DNA from: JBQTKD01 sp963703165
GTDB taxonomy: Bacteria > Actinomycetota > Actinomycetes > Sporichthyales > Sporichthyaceae
DNA: 64,000 nucleotides
Assembly: GCA_963703165.1 (NCBI GenBank)
Contig: OY969798.1
Coordinates: 3,038,001 to 3,102,000 of the forward strand
Reading direction: 5' to 3'
Within the stretch, counting starts at the first letter, position 1; every line of letters begins with the position of its first letter. The translations under genes were made by a program, and so were the position numbers. Below, piece after piece: positions 35,034 to 43,338 of this stretch. The notes under the pieces are model-generated. The model saw nothing but the letters and a program-made list of their open reading frames with translations. It made no database searches and was not told where the DNA came from.

Positions 35034-36164
35034 ATGCACGTGCTGGTGATGGCCGACTGGTTCCTTCCCGGCCAGGCCGGCGGGGCGTTGCGCACCTTGT
35101 CCAGGCTGGTCCCGGCAGAAGCCCGCGAGCACGAGCTCGAGGTCCTCACCCGGGACCGCGACCTGGGCAGCTCGCGTACGTTCACCGCCGAGGAACGGGA
35201 CCGGGGCGCGGCGAGCGTCGGGGTGCCCGTGCACTACGTCGACACCCGTTCGGTGCGCGGCATGGGTGCGTTGGTCCGGGCCTGCCTGGACCGGCGCTAC
35301 GCGGCCGTGTACCTGAACAGCCTGTGGTCACCGATCTTCTCGCTGCTGCCGATCGCGCTGCTCTCGCTGCCGCGCCGGCGCCGGCCGATGGTGCTGCTCG
35401 CTCCCCGGGGCGAACTGGGCGCCGGTGCGTTGGCGGTGAAGTCGACGAAGAAGCGCGTCGTGGGCGCGGTCCTGCGTCGCGCTTTGCGTCGCGACTGGAT
35501 CACCTGGCACGCCAGCAGTGCCGACGAGGCAGCCGCCGTGCACCAGTGGATGGGTCGACCGGTGCAGGTAATCGTCTGCACCGACCAGGCCGGTCCGCCC
35601 GCTGTCGTACCGTCAGCAGGCTCGGACAGCAGCGCCGTGCTGCGGGTCGTCTGCGTGACCCGGATCGTGCCGGTGAAGGACATCGCGCGGTTGCTCGAGG
35701 TCGTCACGTTGAGCGAGGCCGACCTCGATGTCCGCCTGTACGGACCCATCGAGGACGAGGCGTACTGGAACTCCTGCGCACCGCTGATCGAGCGGTTGCC
35801 GGCGAACGTGCGCTTCAAATACGGCGGCGTGCTGACCCCGGACGGCGTGACGGAGGTCTATCAGGACGCCGACGTGGTCCTGTTCCCCACGCGTGGCGAG
35901 AACTTCGGGCATGTCATTGCCGAGGCCCTCGCGGTCGGTTGCCCGGTGGTGACGACGCCGACGACCTACTGGACCGAGTACATCGACGCCGGCGCGGGGC
36001 TCACCTTCACCGAGAACGAGGTGGCCGCGCAGTTCTTGGACTCCCTCGCCTGCAAGCTTCCGGCGCAGCGGGCGAAGGATCGTGCGATCTGCCTGTCCAT
36101 CTACACCGACTGGTATCAGCGCAGCGTTCTTGCCCCGTCGCTGTTCACCCGACTCGAGGACTGA
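35034..36164 (+). CDS. GT4-type glycosyltransferase
   Basis: A 376-residue GT-B glycosyltransferase. The N-terminus MHVLVMADWFLPGQAGGALRT is the acceptor-domain start, and the C-terminal domain has RIVPVKDIARLLEV and the E-x7-E segment RGENFGHVIAEALAVGCPVV used for the sugar nucleotide. Basic and hydrophobic patches suggest peripheral membrane binding. ATG at 35034 lies 8 bases after the capG stop, so it is in the same operon. Sugar specificity cannot be assigned. Confidence 0.88.
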   Translation: MHVLVMADWFLPGQAGGALRTLSRLVPAEAREHELEVLTRDRDLGSSRTFTAEERDRGAASVGVPVHYVDTRSVRGMGALVRACLDRRYAAVYLNSLWSPIFSLLPIALLSLPRRRRPMVLLAPRGELGAGALAVKSTKKRVVGAVLRRALRRDWITWHASSADEAAAVHQWMGRPVQVIVCTDQAGPPAVVPSAGSDSSAVLRVVCVTRIVPVKDIARLLEVVTLSEADLDVRLYGPIEDEAYWNSCAPLIERLPANVRFKYGGVLTPDGVTEVYQDADVVLFPTRGENFGHVIAEALAVGCPVVTTPTTYWTEYIDAGAGLTFTENEVAAQFLDSLACKLPAQRAKDRAICLSIYTDWYQRSVLAPSLFTRLED

Positions 36165-36175
36165 GCGCGCCAGGG

Positions 36176-36766
36176 TCAGGCCGCGAGCGGCTCGGGGAGG
36201 TCGGCCACCACGGCGGCGACCTCGCACAACCGGCGACCGCCCGGGGCCGGGTCGAGTTCTTTGACCCGTCGTGCCGGGCTGCCCGCGTACAGGCCGTTGG
36301 GGGCAAGGTCGCGGCTGACGACGGAGCCGGCCGAGACGACGGCGCCGGCGCCGACGCTCACCCCGGGCAGGACGGTGACGTTGGCACAGAGCCAGGCTCC
36401 CGCGCCGATGACGACCGATCGCGCGTCGAGGTCGCCCATGCGCTGGTCGGACCCCGCGATGGCGTGCCCACCGGTGATGATCATGGTGCGCGGACCGAGC
36501 ACGGCGCCGGACTCGAGGATGATGCTCGCCGCCCCGTCGAGGTAGGACTCGGGGCCGACCATCGCGCCCTTGCGGATGACGATCCGTCGGGTGCCGAAGT
36601 ACGTGCCGGGGCCGATCTTGGACGGTCCCGCGTCCACACCGGCCAGGCGGAAGAAGGCCCACCGCAGGTTCCGGGGGATCAGCGAGGTGCCGAACAACTT
36701 GTTGACGACCAGATTGAACGCCAGGTCGGCGCTGAAACCGCGGATCGAGGCAACAAGGCGGTTCAT
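36176..36766 (-). CDS. Hexapeptide-repeat acyltransferase, first paralog
   Basis: A 196-residue left-handed beta-helix acyltransferase of the WcaF/maltose-acetyltransferase group. The helical N-terminus (NRLVASIRGFSADLAFNLVVNKLFG, in part) precedes hexapeptide repeats such as IGAGAWLCANVTVLPGVSVG and the catalytic-histidine region IITGGHAI. It would O-acetylate a sugar of the polymer. It is on the opposite strand to the surrounding transferase genes and has a clear paralog at 39213-39914, mirrored across the WbuB-like and RmlD-like genes. Confidence 0.88.
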   Translation of the reverse strand: MNRLVASIRGFSADLAFNLVVNKLFGTSLIPRNLRWAFFRLAGVDAGPSKIGPGTYFGTRRIVIRKGAMVGPESYLDGAASIILESGAVLGPRTMIITGGHAIAGSDQRMGDLDARSVVIGAGAWLCANVTVLPGVSVGAGAVVSAGSVVSRDLAPNGLYAGSPARRVKELDPAPGGRRLCEVAAVVADLPEPLAA

Positions 36767-37149
36767 GTCGGTCCTCCGTCGTTCGGCAGATCTCGATCGG
36801 GATTTACGGCCGCGCTGCAGGGAAGTGACGCCCTGTCGGATATTGAGTACCTCGCGTCGGACGGACGATAGTCCGAATGGGGGACGCCTCCAAGCGCGCG
36901 GAGGCAGGGCGGTGTGCGACTCACGGCGCCGTGCGTACCCGTCCCACGGCGGTCCGGGAGATGTTCATTTCTCGGGCACCGAGAGCCGGAAACGTCGCGA
37001 CATGGGCGGCATTTCGGCCAGGTACCGCCGAACGGGTGGGCGGCGGCTTTTCTCGGCCCGCTCGAAGGATCACCCGGCCGGCTCAGCTTCACGCCGGTGC
37101 GGTTGCGCACGCTTATCGTCGGATGATCACTACATGGGGGTAAGGGCCG
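36767..37149. other. Divergent intergenic region upstream of the WbuB-like gene
   Basis: About 380 bases without a convincing gene. It contains the inverted repeat CGGAC-GATA-GTCCG (36862-36875) and lower-GC stretches typical of promoters for the divergent acyltransferase and glycosyltransferase. A GGGGGTAAGGG ribosome-site region ends just before the ATG at 37150. Confidence 0.45.
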
Positions 37150-38457
37150 ATGAGGATCGGGTTCGTCACGCAGTACTTCCCGCCCGAGGGCGGCAGCCTG
37201 ATCGCCGAGGGCATCGCGGACGGGCTCGCCGCGCGCGGACACACCGTGGACGTGGTCACCGGATTCCCGAACTATCCGACCGGCGTCGTGCACGCGGACT
37301 ACCCCATGCAGCGCTACCGGTGCGATCAGCGCAGCGAACGGGTCACCGTGCACCGCGCGCCGCTCTACCCCAACCACGACGCGAACGCGCTGCGTCGCTC
37401 GGCGAACTACTTGTCCTTCGGCGCCTCCGCCGCGTGGCTCACCCGCAGCCGGGTGCAGCGCCCCGACGTGTGGTTGACCTACCTGGCCCAGCCCACCGCG
37501 GCCATCCCGGTGCTCACCGCTCCGGCGCGCCTGGCAGCCCCGTCCTGCGTGCTGATCATCGACCTGTGGCCGGACAGCTTCACCGACAGCGGCTTCGTCG
37601 GTGGTCGTCTCGGTCGGATGGCCGAGCAGGCCGCGGGGAGCCTGTGCCGCGCAATCTACCGCCGCGCCTCGGGCATCGGTATCCCCTCACCGGGGATGCG
37701 CGAGGTGCTCATCGGGCGCGACGCCGATCCGGGGCGCATCCACGACATCCCGAACTGGGTACCGGACCAGCACCTGCAGCCCGACGTGCTGCCATCCGCG
37801 GCCCTGCGCGAATCGCTGGGGCTGCCCGGCGGTCGACTGTTCATGTACGCGGGCAACCTCGGCCGGGTGCAGTGCCTGCGCCCGCTCGTCGAAGCCTTCG
37901 CGCGGTGCCCGGAGACGAATCTCGTGATGGTCGGCGACGGCATCGCGCGCGAGGAACTCGTCGCCTACGTCGAGGCCAACCGGATCGCCAACGTGCGCTT
38001 CATCGGCATGCAGCCGGTCGAGCGCATCGGGGAGTTCATCGCGGCCTCCGACGTGCAGATCGTCTCGCTCAACGACAGCGCGCTGCTGCGGGTCACCACC
38101 CCGAGCAAGGCGCAAGCCTCCTTGGCGGCGGGCCGCCCCGTGCTGGTGCACGCCGCCGGCGACGTGGCCGAGCTGGTGGCGCGCCATCAGGCGGGTGTCG
38201 CCGTACCGCCTGGACAGGTCGAGCAGGTGGCCGCGGCGATCCGCGAGCTGCACACGCTGCCGGAGCACGCGCTGCTGGCCATGGGCCGGGCGTCCCGACG
38301 CCTGTACACCGAACGCTTCACCGAGGCCAAGGTCCTCGACCGCCTCGAGGCAATGCTGCAGGGGTCCTGCCGCCAGTCCCGGCGCACCAGCGGCGGCCGG
38401 CCGGCCGTCATGCGGCAGCGGTCGTACTCCGACCACCACGTCGGCGCAGAGTTCTGA
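37150..38457 (+). CDS. WbuB-like glycosyltransferase (GT4)
   Basis: A 435-residue GT-B enzyme. MRIGFVTQYFPPEGG at the N-terminus, DVVTGFPNYPTG, IDLWPDSFTDSG and the C-terminal TTPSKAQASLAAGRPVLVHAAGD are typical of the WbuB group, whose studied members transfer L-FucNAc-type residues. That fits the CapE/CapG/RmlD-like set nearby. No signal peptide; it acts at the inner membrane face. The RmlD-like gene follows 13 bases later, so they are probably one operon. Confidence 0.9.
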   Translation: MRIGFVTQYFPPEGGSLIAEGIADGLAARGHTVDVVTGFPNYPTGVVHADYPMQRYRCDQRSERVTVHRAPLYPNHDANALRRSANYLSFGASAAWLTRSRVQRPDVWLTYLAQPTAAIPVLTAPARLAAPSCVLIIDLWPDSFTDSGFVGGRLGRMAEQAAGSLCRAIYRRASGIGIPSPGMREVLIGRDADPGRIHDIPNWVPDQHLQPDVLPSAALRESLGLPGGRLFMYAGNLGRVQCLRPLVEAFARCPETNLVMVGDGIAREELVAYVEANRIANVRFIGMQPVERIGEFIAASDVQIVSLNDSALLRVTTPSKAQASLAAGRPVLVHAAGDVAELVARHQAGVAVPPGQVEQVAAAIRELHTLPEHALLAMGRASRRLYTERFTEAKVLDRLEAMLQGSCRQSRRTSGGRPAVMRQRSYSDHHVGAEF

Positions 38458-38470
38458 GGGGGCCGGTTCC

Positions 38471-39358
38471 ATGGACGTCTTGATCCTCGGTGTGAGCGGC
38501 ATGCTCGGCCACAAGCTCGCGCAGGTCCTGCCCACGCATGGCCTGGACGTCGTGGGCACCGTGCGGGGCAGCGTGGACCGCATCGACCTGTCCGCGCCGT
38601 TCTTCAAGCGCTGCACGGTCGTCGGTGGTGTCGACGTGCTCGACGGCGACCGGCTCGAGGAGCTGGTCGCCCGCGTCCGGCCCGAGTGGATCGTCAACTG
38701 CGTGGGGATCGTCAAGCAGCTGCCCGAAGCCCAGGACCGGTACCTCTCGGTCGCGGTCAACTCGCTGCTGCCGCACCGGTTGGCCCGGGTCGCCGAGCAG
38801 GTCGGGGCCCGGATGGTGCACTTCAGCACGGACTGCGTCTTCGACGGCAGGACCGGCGGGTATCGCGACGACGCCCCGTCGGATGCCTACGACATCTACG
38901 GGAAGTCGAAGTACCTGGGGGAGACCGACGAGTCCCAGACCGCCGCGCTGACCCTGCGGTCCTCGATCATCGGCCCGGAACTGTTCGCGCCACGCACAGG
39001 CCTGCTCGAGTGGTTCGCCACGCAGGACGGCGGTTCGGTCACCGGCTTCACCAACGCGATCTTCACCGGCCTGCCCACGCCGGAGATGGCCGGACTGGTG
39101 GCGCGGCTGGTCACGAGCTCCTGCTCGTTGGCGGGCACCTGGAACGTGGCCGCCGAGCCGATCAACAAGTACGAGCTACTGCGCCTGATCCGGGACAGCT
39201 ACGGGTTCGACGTCAGCGTGCACCCCGACGGCGAGTTTCGCTGCGACCGCAGCCTGTCGATGGACCGCTTCGCCGCCGCGACGGGATATCGACCGCCGGA
39301 CTGGCCGACGATGATCTCGGCGATGGCGGACGAACGTCGCTTGTACCTGCCGGCCTGA
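38471..39358 (+). CDS. RmlD-like SDR reductase (dTDP-4-dehydrorhamnose reductase family)
   Basis: A 295-residue reductase. GVSGMLGHKLAQ is the NAD(P)-binding loop and IYGKSKYLGE carries the YxxxK catalytic pair. FSTDCVFDG is also typical. Unlike CapF it lacks a cupin domain, and so resembles WbvR-type reductases that convert the CapE product towards UDP-L-RhaNAc, which CapG then epimerises to UDP-L-QuiNAc. That product assignment is inference from family and context. The 3' end overlaps the convergent acyltransferase frame by 146 bases. Confidence 0.88.
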   Translation: MDVLILGVSGMLGHKLAQVLPTHGLDVVGTVRGSVDRIDLSAPFFKRCTVVGGVDVLDGDRLEELVARVRPEWIVNCVGIVKQLPEAQDRYLSVAVNSLLPHRLARVAEQVGARMVHFSTDCVFDGRTGGYRDDAPSDAYDIYGKSKYLGETDESQTAALTLRSSIIGPELFAPRTGLLEWFATQDGGSVTGFTNAIFTGLPTPEMAGLVARLVTSSCSLAGTWNVAAEPINKYELLRLIRDSYGFDVSVHPDGEFRCDRSLSMDRFAAATGYRPPDWPTMISAMADERRLYLPA

Positions 39359-39914
39359 GCGCGGCCAACGCGGTCACGATGCCCGTGGCCGCGTCGTCGG
39401 CCAACGTGCGCAGGTGTCGAGCCGGCACCCCGGCGTAAACGCCGTTCGGCTCGCAATCGTGCACGACCACCGAGCCTGCGGCGATGACGGCCCCGGCGCC
39501 GATCCGCACGCCCGGCAGGACCGTCACCCCGGCGCCGAGCCAGGCGCCGGCCTCGATGACGATGGGTTCGGGGGCCAGTTTCCCGGCGCGGCGCTCCGGG
39601 CCGCCGATGTCGTGCGCGCCGGTGATGATCAGGCATCGCGGGCCGATGCCGACGCCGGCCTCGACGACCGTCCGGCCGGCGCCGTCGAAGAAGGTCTGCG
39701 GGCTAAGTTGCACGCCCGGACCGAGCTCGATCCTGTTGGAGCCGAAGAAGATGCCCGGCGCGATCATCGACGGGTGGGTCCGCATCCCGGCGGCGCGCAT
39801 CAGAAGCCACCGCATGTTGCGCGGTACCAATCGGGCGCCCGCGATCTTGTTCACCAGCAGGTTGAACAATAGATCGACCGCGAAGAGGTGGGCGCGACGG
39901 AACAGACCAGCCAT
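39213..39914 (-). CDS. Hexapeptide-repeat acyltransferase, second paralog, with extended C-terminus
   Basis: A 233-residue paralog of the acyltransferase at 36176: the same helical start (AHLFAVDLLFNLLVNKIAGA), LVPRNMRWLLMRAAGM, hexapeptide repeats (IEAGAWLGAGVTVLPG) and CEPNGVYAGVPARHL. The family core ends near residue 180, but no stop follows: the frame runs another ~50 residues of Ser/Arg/Pro-rich sequence into the 3' end of the convergent RmlD-like gene. The tail looks like antisense coding, not a domain, so an ancestral stop was probably lost. ATG at 39914 is chosen because the upstream extension is not conserved. Confidence 0.85.
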   Translation of the reverse strand: MAGLFRRAHLFAVDLLFNLLVNKIAGARLVPRNMRWLLMRAAGMRTHPSMIAPGIFFGSNRIELGPGVQLSPQTFFDGAGRTVVEAGVGIGPRCLIITGAHDIGGPERRAGKLAPEPIVIEAGAWLGAGVTVLPGVRIGAGAVIAAGSVVVHDCEPNGVYAGVPARHLRTLADDAATGIVTALAALRPAGTSDVRPPSPRSSSASPAVDIPSRRRSGPSTGCGRSETRRRGAR

Positions 39915-40261
39915 GAAAGATAGCCTCCGGCTGCGGGTCGATGTCCGGTACGAATTACGCTCGTGTTCGGACGAGTATCTCGGCTTGTTGTGACCATCTC
40001 GTCCGCCACTGACCCTACGCCGAACGGGCGAATAATCCAATCGGGCGAGCAAACAATATGTGCAGGTCACCGGCCTGATGTGCATTTTTCATGCGGGTCA
40101 TGGAGGCCCCTGTGGCAAAGTATTCGGCATGACTTCGACCATGACAATTCGGGAATTGCACGCAAGTCGAATAGCTAGCTCTACCTTGACGGACCAAGCT
40201 TCTTTATTGGTCCTTCCCGGCTGACTACTTTCGATTCAGGTTCTGACCTCACGTCGGACCC
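39915..40261. other. AT-richer intergenic region upstream of the sugar phosphotransferase
   Basis: About 350 bases with clearly lower GC than its surroundings and no convincing gene. It holds the inverted repeat GGACCAA-9 bases-TTGGTCC (40191-40213), a TTGAC just before it (40186-40190) and ACGTCGGAC at 40251-40259. This is probably the promoter and control region of the downstream transferase. Confidence 0.5.
40191..40213. promoter_or_regulatory. Inverted repeat GGACCAA/TTGGTCC
   Basis: GGACCAA (40191-40197) and TTGGTCC (40207-40213) are perfect inverted repeats with a 9-base spacer, a typical dimer operator layout. The half-site matches the CGGACCAA motif repeated upstream of the nucleotidyltransferase at 13848 and 13887. 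Confidence 0.45.
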
Positions 40262-40282
40262 ATGGCTTCGGGGGAGCACGGG

Positions 40283-40978
40283 TTGAGCACAATGCGTGGA
40301 GGAGTTCGAGTACGCAAGATCGATGCCGGCCGGGTGCGGGACATCCTGTTCTGCGTGCCGGCTTTGGTGCTTTCCGTACCTGTGATGGTTCTTGTCGCGT
40401 TGGCGGTCGCGCTGACGATGGGACGCCCGGTCCTGTTCCGGCAACAGCGGGTCGGCCTGGGCGGTCGCGAGTTTTCGATCTTGAAGTTCCGCACGATGCA
40501 GCCCGAGGCGTATCCGGGTCAGCCGGACTATGAGCGCAAGACGCGGACCGGTGCGTTGTTGCGTCTATTCAGCCTCGACGAGCTGCTGCAGTTCGTGAAC
40601 ATCCTGCGCGGTGACATGAGCCTGATCGGGCCGCGTCCGGCGCTGCCCGAGCACATTCCGCACTACACGGAGCGGCAGCGCGGTCGTCTGGCGGTCCGCC
40701 CCGGGCTGACCGGTTGGGCGCAGGTCTGCGGGCGGAACAACTTCACGCTGTCCGAGCGGATCGACTACGACCTCTGGTACGTGGAGAACCGCTCGTGGCG
40801 CCTGGATCTGCGCATTGTCGCGGCTACGGTGGTCTGTGTGATCTGGCCACGCAATGTCGTCGGGGAGGGCGGGGTCAACCCGACCTTTCCGGAGTTGGCG
40901 ATCGAGCAGGGACCGGCCGGCGCGGCCCTCGGCCGCGTCCCCGGCCAAGGGCGTGGTGACCGCCAAGTGATCCAGTGA
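40283..40978 (+). CDS. Undecaprenyl-phosphate sugar phosphotransferase (bacterial sugar transferase family)
   Basis: Initiating enzyme that puts the first sugar phosphate on undecaprenyl phosphate. About 231 residues, short PglC/WbaP-C-terminal type: one hydrophobic helix (VRDILFCVPALVLSVPVMVLV, in part), FRQQRVGLGGREFSILKFRTM, RLFSLDELLQFVNILRGDMSLIGPRP and RPGLTGWAQVCGRN, all hallmarks. The start is uncertain: TTG at 40283 has GGGGGAG six bases upstream; ATG at 40262 and 40292 are alternatives. The C-terminal 30 residues are low complexity. It overlaps the epimerase start (GTGA). Confidence 0.92.
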   Translation: MSTMRGGVRVRKIDAGRVRDILFCVPALVLSVPVMVLVALAVALTMGRPVLFRQQRVGLGGREFSILKFRTMQPEAYPGQPDYERKTRTGALLRLFSLDELLQFVNILRGDMSLIGPRPALPEHIPHYTERQRGRLAVRPGLTGWAQVCGRNNFTLSERIDYDLWYVENRSWRLDLRIVAATVVCVIWPRNVVGEGGVNPTFPELAIEQGPAGAALGRVPGQGRGDRQVIQ

Positions 40979-41837
40979 AGGTTTTGGTCACCGGCGCGGC
41001 CGGCCGCATCGGCCGCCGCGTCGTCGCGAACCTGCTGGACCATCAGGTCGAGGTGATCGCCGTCGCCGCCGCCTCGGCGGAGCTGCCCGGCGGCGTGCGG
41101 GAGTACCGGGGCGACCTGGTCGGGCAGCCGGTTCTCACCGAGAGCCTGGTCCGCTCGGTGGGGCCGGACGCGATCGTGCATCTGGCCGCGTTGGCCGGGC
41201 CGGCTGCGAGCGGCGTCCCGACGAGGCGCGGGCCCGCAACGTCGAGCTGACCCGCGACCTGGCCGTGGCCGCCGTCGCAGCCGGGGTCGGAGTGTTCGTC
41301 TTCGCCTCGACCTCGGCGGTGTATTCCCAGACGCGCCTGGCGCCGACCCGTGAGGACGAGAACGTCGCGCCCGGTTCGGTGTACGGGCAGACCAAGCTCG
41401 CGGCCGAGGAAGCACTTCAAGCGGCGGCGTTCGGCTCGGGGACGGCGTTCACGACGCTACGAATCTTCAACGTCTACGGGCCCGGCATGGATGCCTCGCT
41501 GCACGAGCGGCTGCTGCACTCCACGCCCGAGCGCCCGGTGGAGCTGACCGGCTGGCACAACTTCTACCGGGACTATCTGCACGCGGACGAGGTGGCGCGG
41601 GCCCTGGTGTGCGCGACGTCGGCGCCACGGGTGATCGGGACGCACGAGGTGCTGAACATCGGCTCCGGGATCGCGCGCAACAACGCCGAACTGGTCGCCG
41701 AACTGGAACGTCTCGGTGCCCGACCGGTGTACCGACGGGTGCAGGGGCCGGATCGACCCAGCTACAGCTGGGCCGACATCAGCCGCGCCGCGGACCTGAT
41801 CGACTATCGGCCGCGGGCCGAGCTCGTCCTGGTCTGA
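40975..41837 (+). pseudogene. NAD-dependent epimerase/dehydratase, frameshifted
   Basis: SDR-family nucleotide-sugar enzyme. The first frame starts MKVLVTGAAGRIGRRVVANLL (in part) with the NAD loop GAAGRIG and reads to AIVHLAALAGPAASG. Near 41211-41220 one base is missing; the next frame continues as PDEARARNVELTRDLAVAAV, then VFASTSAVY, the YGQTKLAAEE catalytic segment and LRIFNVYGPG, to a stop at 41837. Without the lost base the product would be about 287 residues, normal length. It probably supplies a sugar nucleotide to the adjacent initiating transferase. Sequencing error is as likely as inactivation. Confidence 0.85.
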
Positions 41838-41844
41838 GGGCGCG

Positions 41845-42285
41845 TCAGTAGGAACTTCGGCCGCGGCGCCGACCGGCCACCACGACGGCCCCGGCGCTGA
41901 CCAGGATCAGACCGCCGAGCGCGAGGGTCAAGACCTCTGCGCCTGTTCGCGGCAGCTCCTCGCGCTGAAACCGCGGCTGGACGGGCGCAGTGACGCGATG
42001 CACCTCGGGCGGCGTGGCCTCGCGATCGTGTGTGCGCCGTCGTTCGGTGTAGTCCAGGTACTCCTCGTAGGACTCGAACTCCTCGTATCCGCCGTGATGG
42101 TGGTCCCGATCGCGTCCGGGCGGGCCAGGAGGTCCCGGCGGGCACGGGCGATACGGCCAAGGGATGCAGTTGGCGTGCTGGGGCGTCGCGGACGAGGCGT
42201 GCGCAGGGTCCTCGGTGGCGAACAGCAGGACGCCCGTGGCAACGCTGAAGGCCAGGCCCAGCGTGGCCGTGCGTCTGATCGCCAT
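41845..42285 (-). CDS. LPXTG-anchored small surface protein
   Basis: A 146-residue exported protein. A signal peptide (MAIRRTATLGLAFSVATGVLL, in part; cleavage near AHA-SS) is followed by a short Pro/Gly- and His-rich region (PCPPGPPGPPG, HHHGG), a Glu/Tyr-rich segment, and a C-terminal cell-wall sorting signal LPRTG, a hydrophobic helix and RRRGRSS. Sortase would link it to peptidoglycan; no sortase gene is in the window. The ATG at 42285 has GGGGAGG upstream. It has no recognisable domain and may serve as a surface spacer or polymer attachment protein. Confidence 0.85.
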   Translation of the reverse strand: MAIRRTATLGLAFSVATGVLLFATEDPAHASSATPQHANCIPWPYRPCPPGPPGPPGRDRDHHHGGYEEFESYEEYLDYTERRRTHDREATPPEVHRVTAPVQPRFQREELPRTGAEVLTLALGGLILVSAGAVVVAGRRRGRSSY

Positions 42286-42519
42286 TTCCGACCTCCCCGA
42301 GCTGCATACGTCCGAATGGGTGAACGCTTCGATGTCGAGGACAGTAAGGACGACGGAGACCCTTTCCCATGGGCAGAGGTCATCACTCAAAGAGGGCAGA
42401 TGTCCCCCCGCGGTGGTGATGACGTGGCACTGCGGGCATGACAAAAGTCAGACCCGGCCGGCACTGTGGGCGCCGACCGGGTCCGACCGCAATCGCTGAC
42501 CTGCTGTGCTGACTGATCG

Positions 42520-43338
42520 TCAGTAGTGGTTGCCGTCTTCACGTCGACGCGCCAGCAGCGTGCCCGCACCCAGTCCGACCAGCAGCAGACCGAGTCCGGT
42601 CGCCGCGGTGGCCGGGTTGAGCGGGCCACCGGTGTCGCTGCTCATGGCGAGCAACTCCGGTTCGATGCGAGTGGCCTCGTCGATCAGGTCACGGTCGGCG
42701 CCCGCCAGGGTGATCGTGCGGGGGGCCGAGGCCTCGTGCACCGCCCGAGCCTTGGTCGCGGACTTGATCTCGTCCACGGCCTCGACGTTCTCCGTGCTCT
42801 TGCGGGCCGCCGGAGCCTTCGCTGCGGCCTGCTCGGCGCGGTTCACTGCCGCACCCGGGTTGACCACGACGGTGCGCTCGCTCGAGGACGGAGCCGTGCG
42901 GTTCGGGACCGCCGCCGCGCCGGCCTGCGAGTTGCACGGCTCGATGTAGATGTCGGAGTAGGCAGTGCGCTTGCTCTGCAGGCCGGTGGCTTTGATCGTC
43001 GCGTCGCAAGCAGCGTTCTCGGGCAAGCTGACCGTGCCCCGAGCGACGCCCTCGGAGTCCGCGCGCAGCATCGCCAGCTGGCGAGCCGACGCAGCGCCGA
43101 CCGTGCTCTGACTGTCGACATTCACGATGATGTCGATACGGACCAACTCACCCGGCTGTGCGCAGTTGACGACGACAGAAATCTTGCGGATGCCCTGACC
43201 GAACTCCAGGCTGACCTGGATCTGGCAGGTGTAAGGCGCCGCCGGTGCGGCAACAGCCGCCGAGGAGACTCCCGTGCCGATCAGCACGGCCGCCCCGAGG
43301 GCGACGGCGCAATTCCGCGCGCTCTGTTGAACATTCAT
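42520..43338 (-). CDS. Exported protein with C-terminal membrane anchor
   Basis: A 272-residue protein not recognised as a named family. A signal peptide (NVQQSARNCAVALGAAVLIG, in part) precedes a domain with paired cysteines (YTCQIQVSLEFGQGIRKISV and VVNCAQPGE; AACDATIK and EPCNSQ), suggesting an immunoglobulin-like fold with disulfides. An Ala/Arg-rich stalk and a C-terminal hydrophobic helix with ARRRED follow. It resembles a sortase substrate in layout but has no LPXTG, so it is likely held by the helix. ATG at 43338 follows GGGGAGG. It lies next to the LPXTG gene, on the same strand. Confidence 0.75.
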   Translation of the reverse strand: MNVQQSARNCAVALGAAVLIGTGVSSAAVAAPAAPYTCQIQVSLEFGQGIRKISVVVNCAQPGELVRIDIIVNVDSQSTVGAASARQLAMLRADSEGVARGTVSLPENAACDATIKATGLQSKRTAYSDIYIEPCNSQAGAAAVPNRTAPSSSERTVVVNPGAAVNRAEQAAAKAPAARKSTENVEAVDEIKSATKARAVHEASAPRTITLAGADRDLIDEATRIEPELLAMSSDTGGPLNPATAATGLGLLLVGLGAGTLLARRREDGNHY

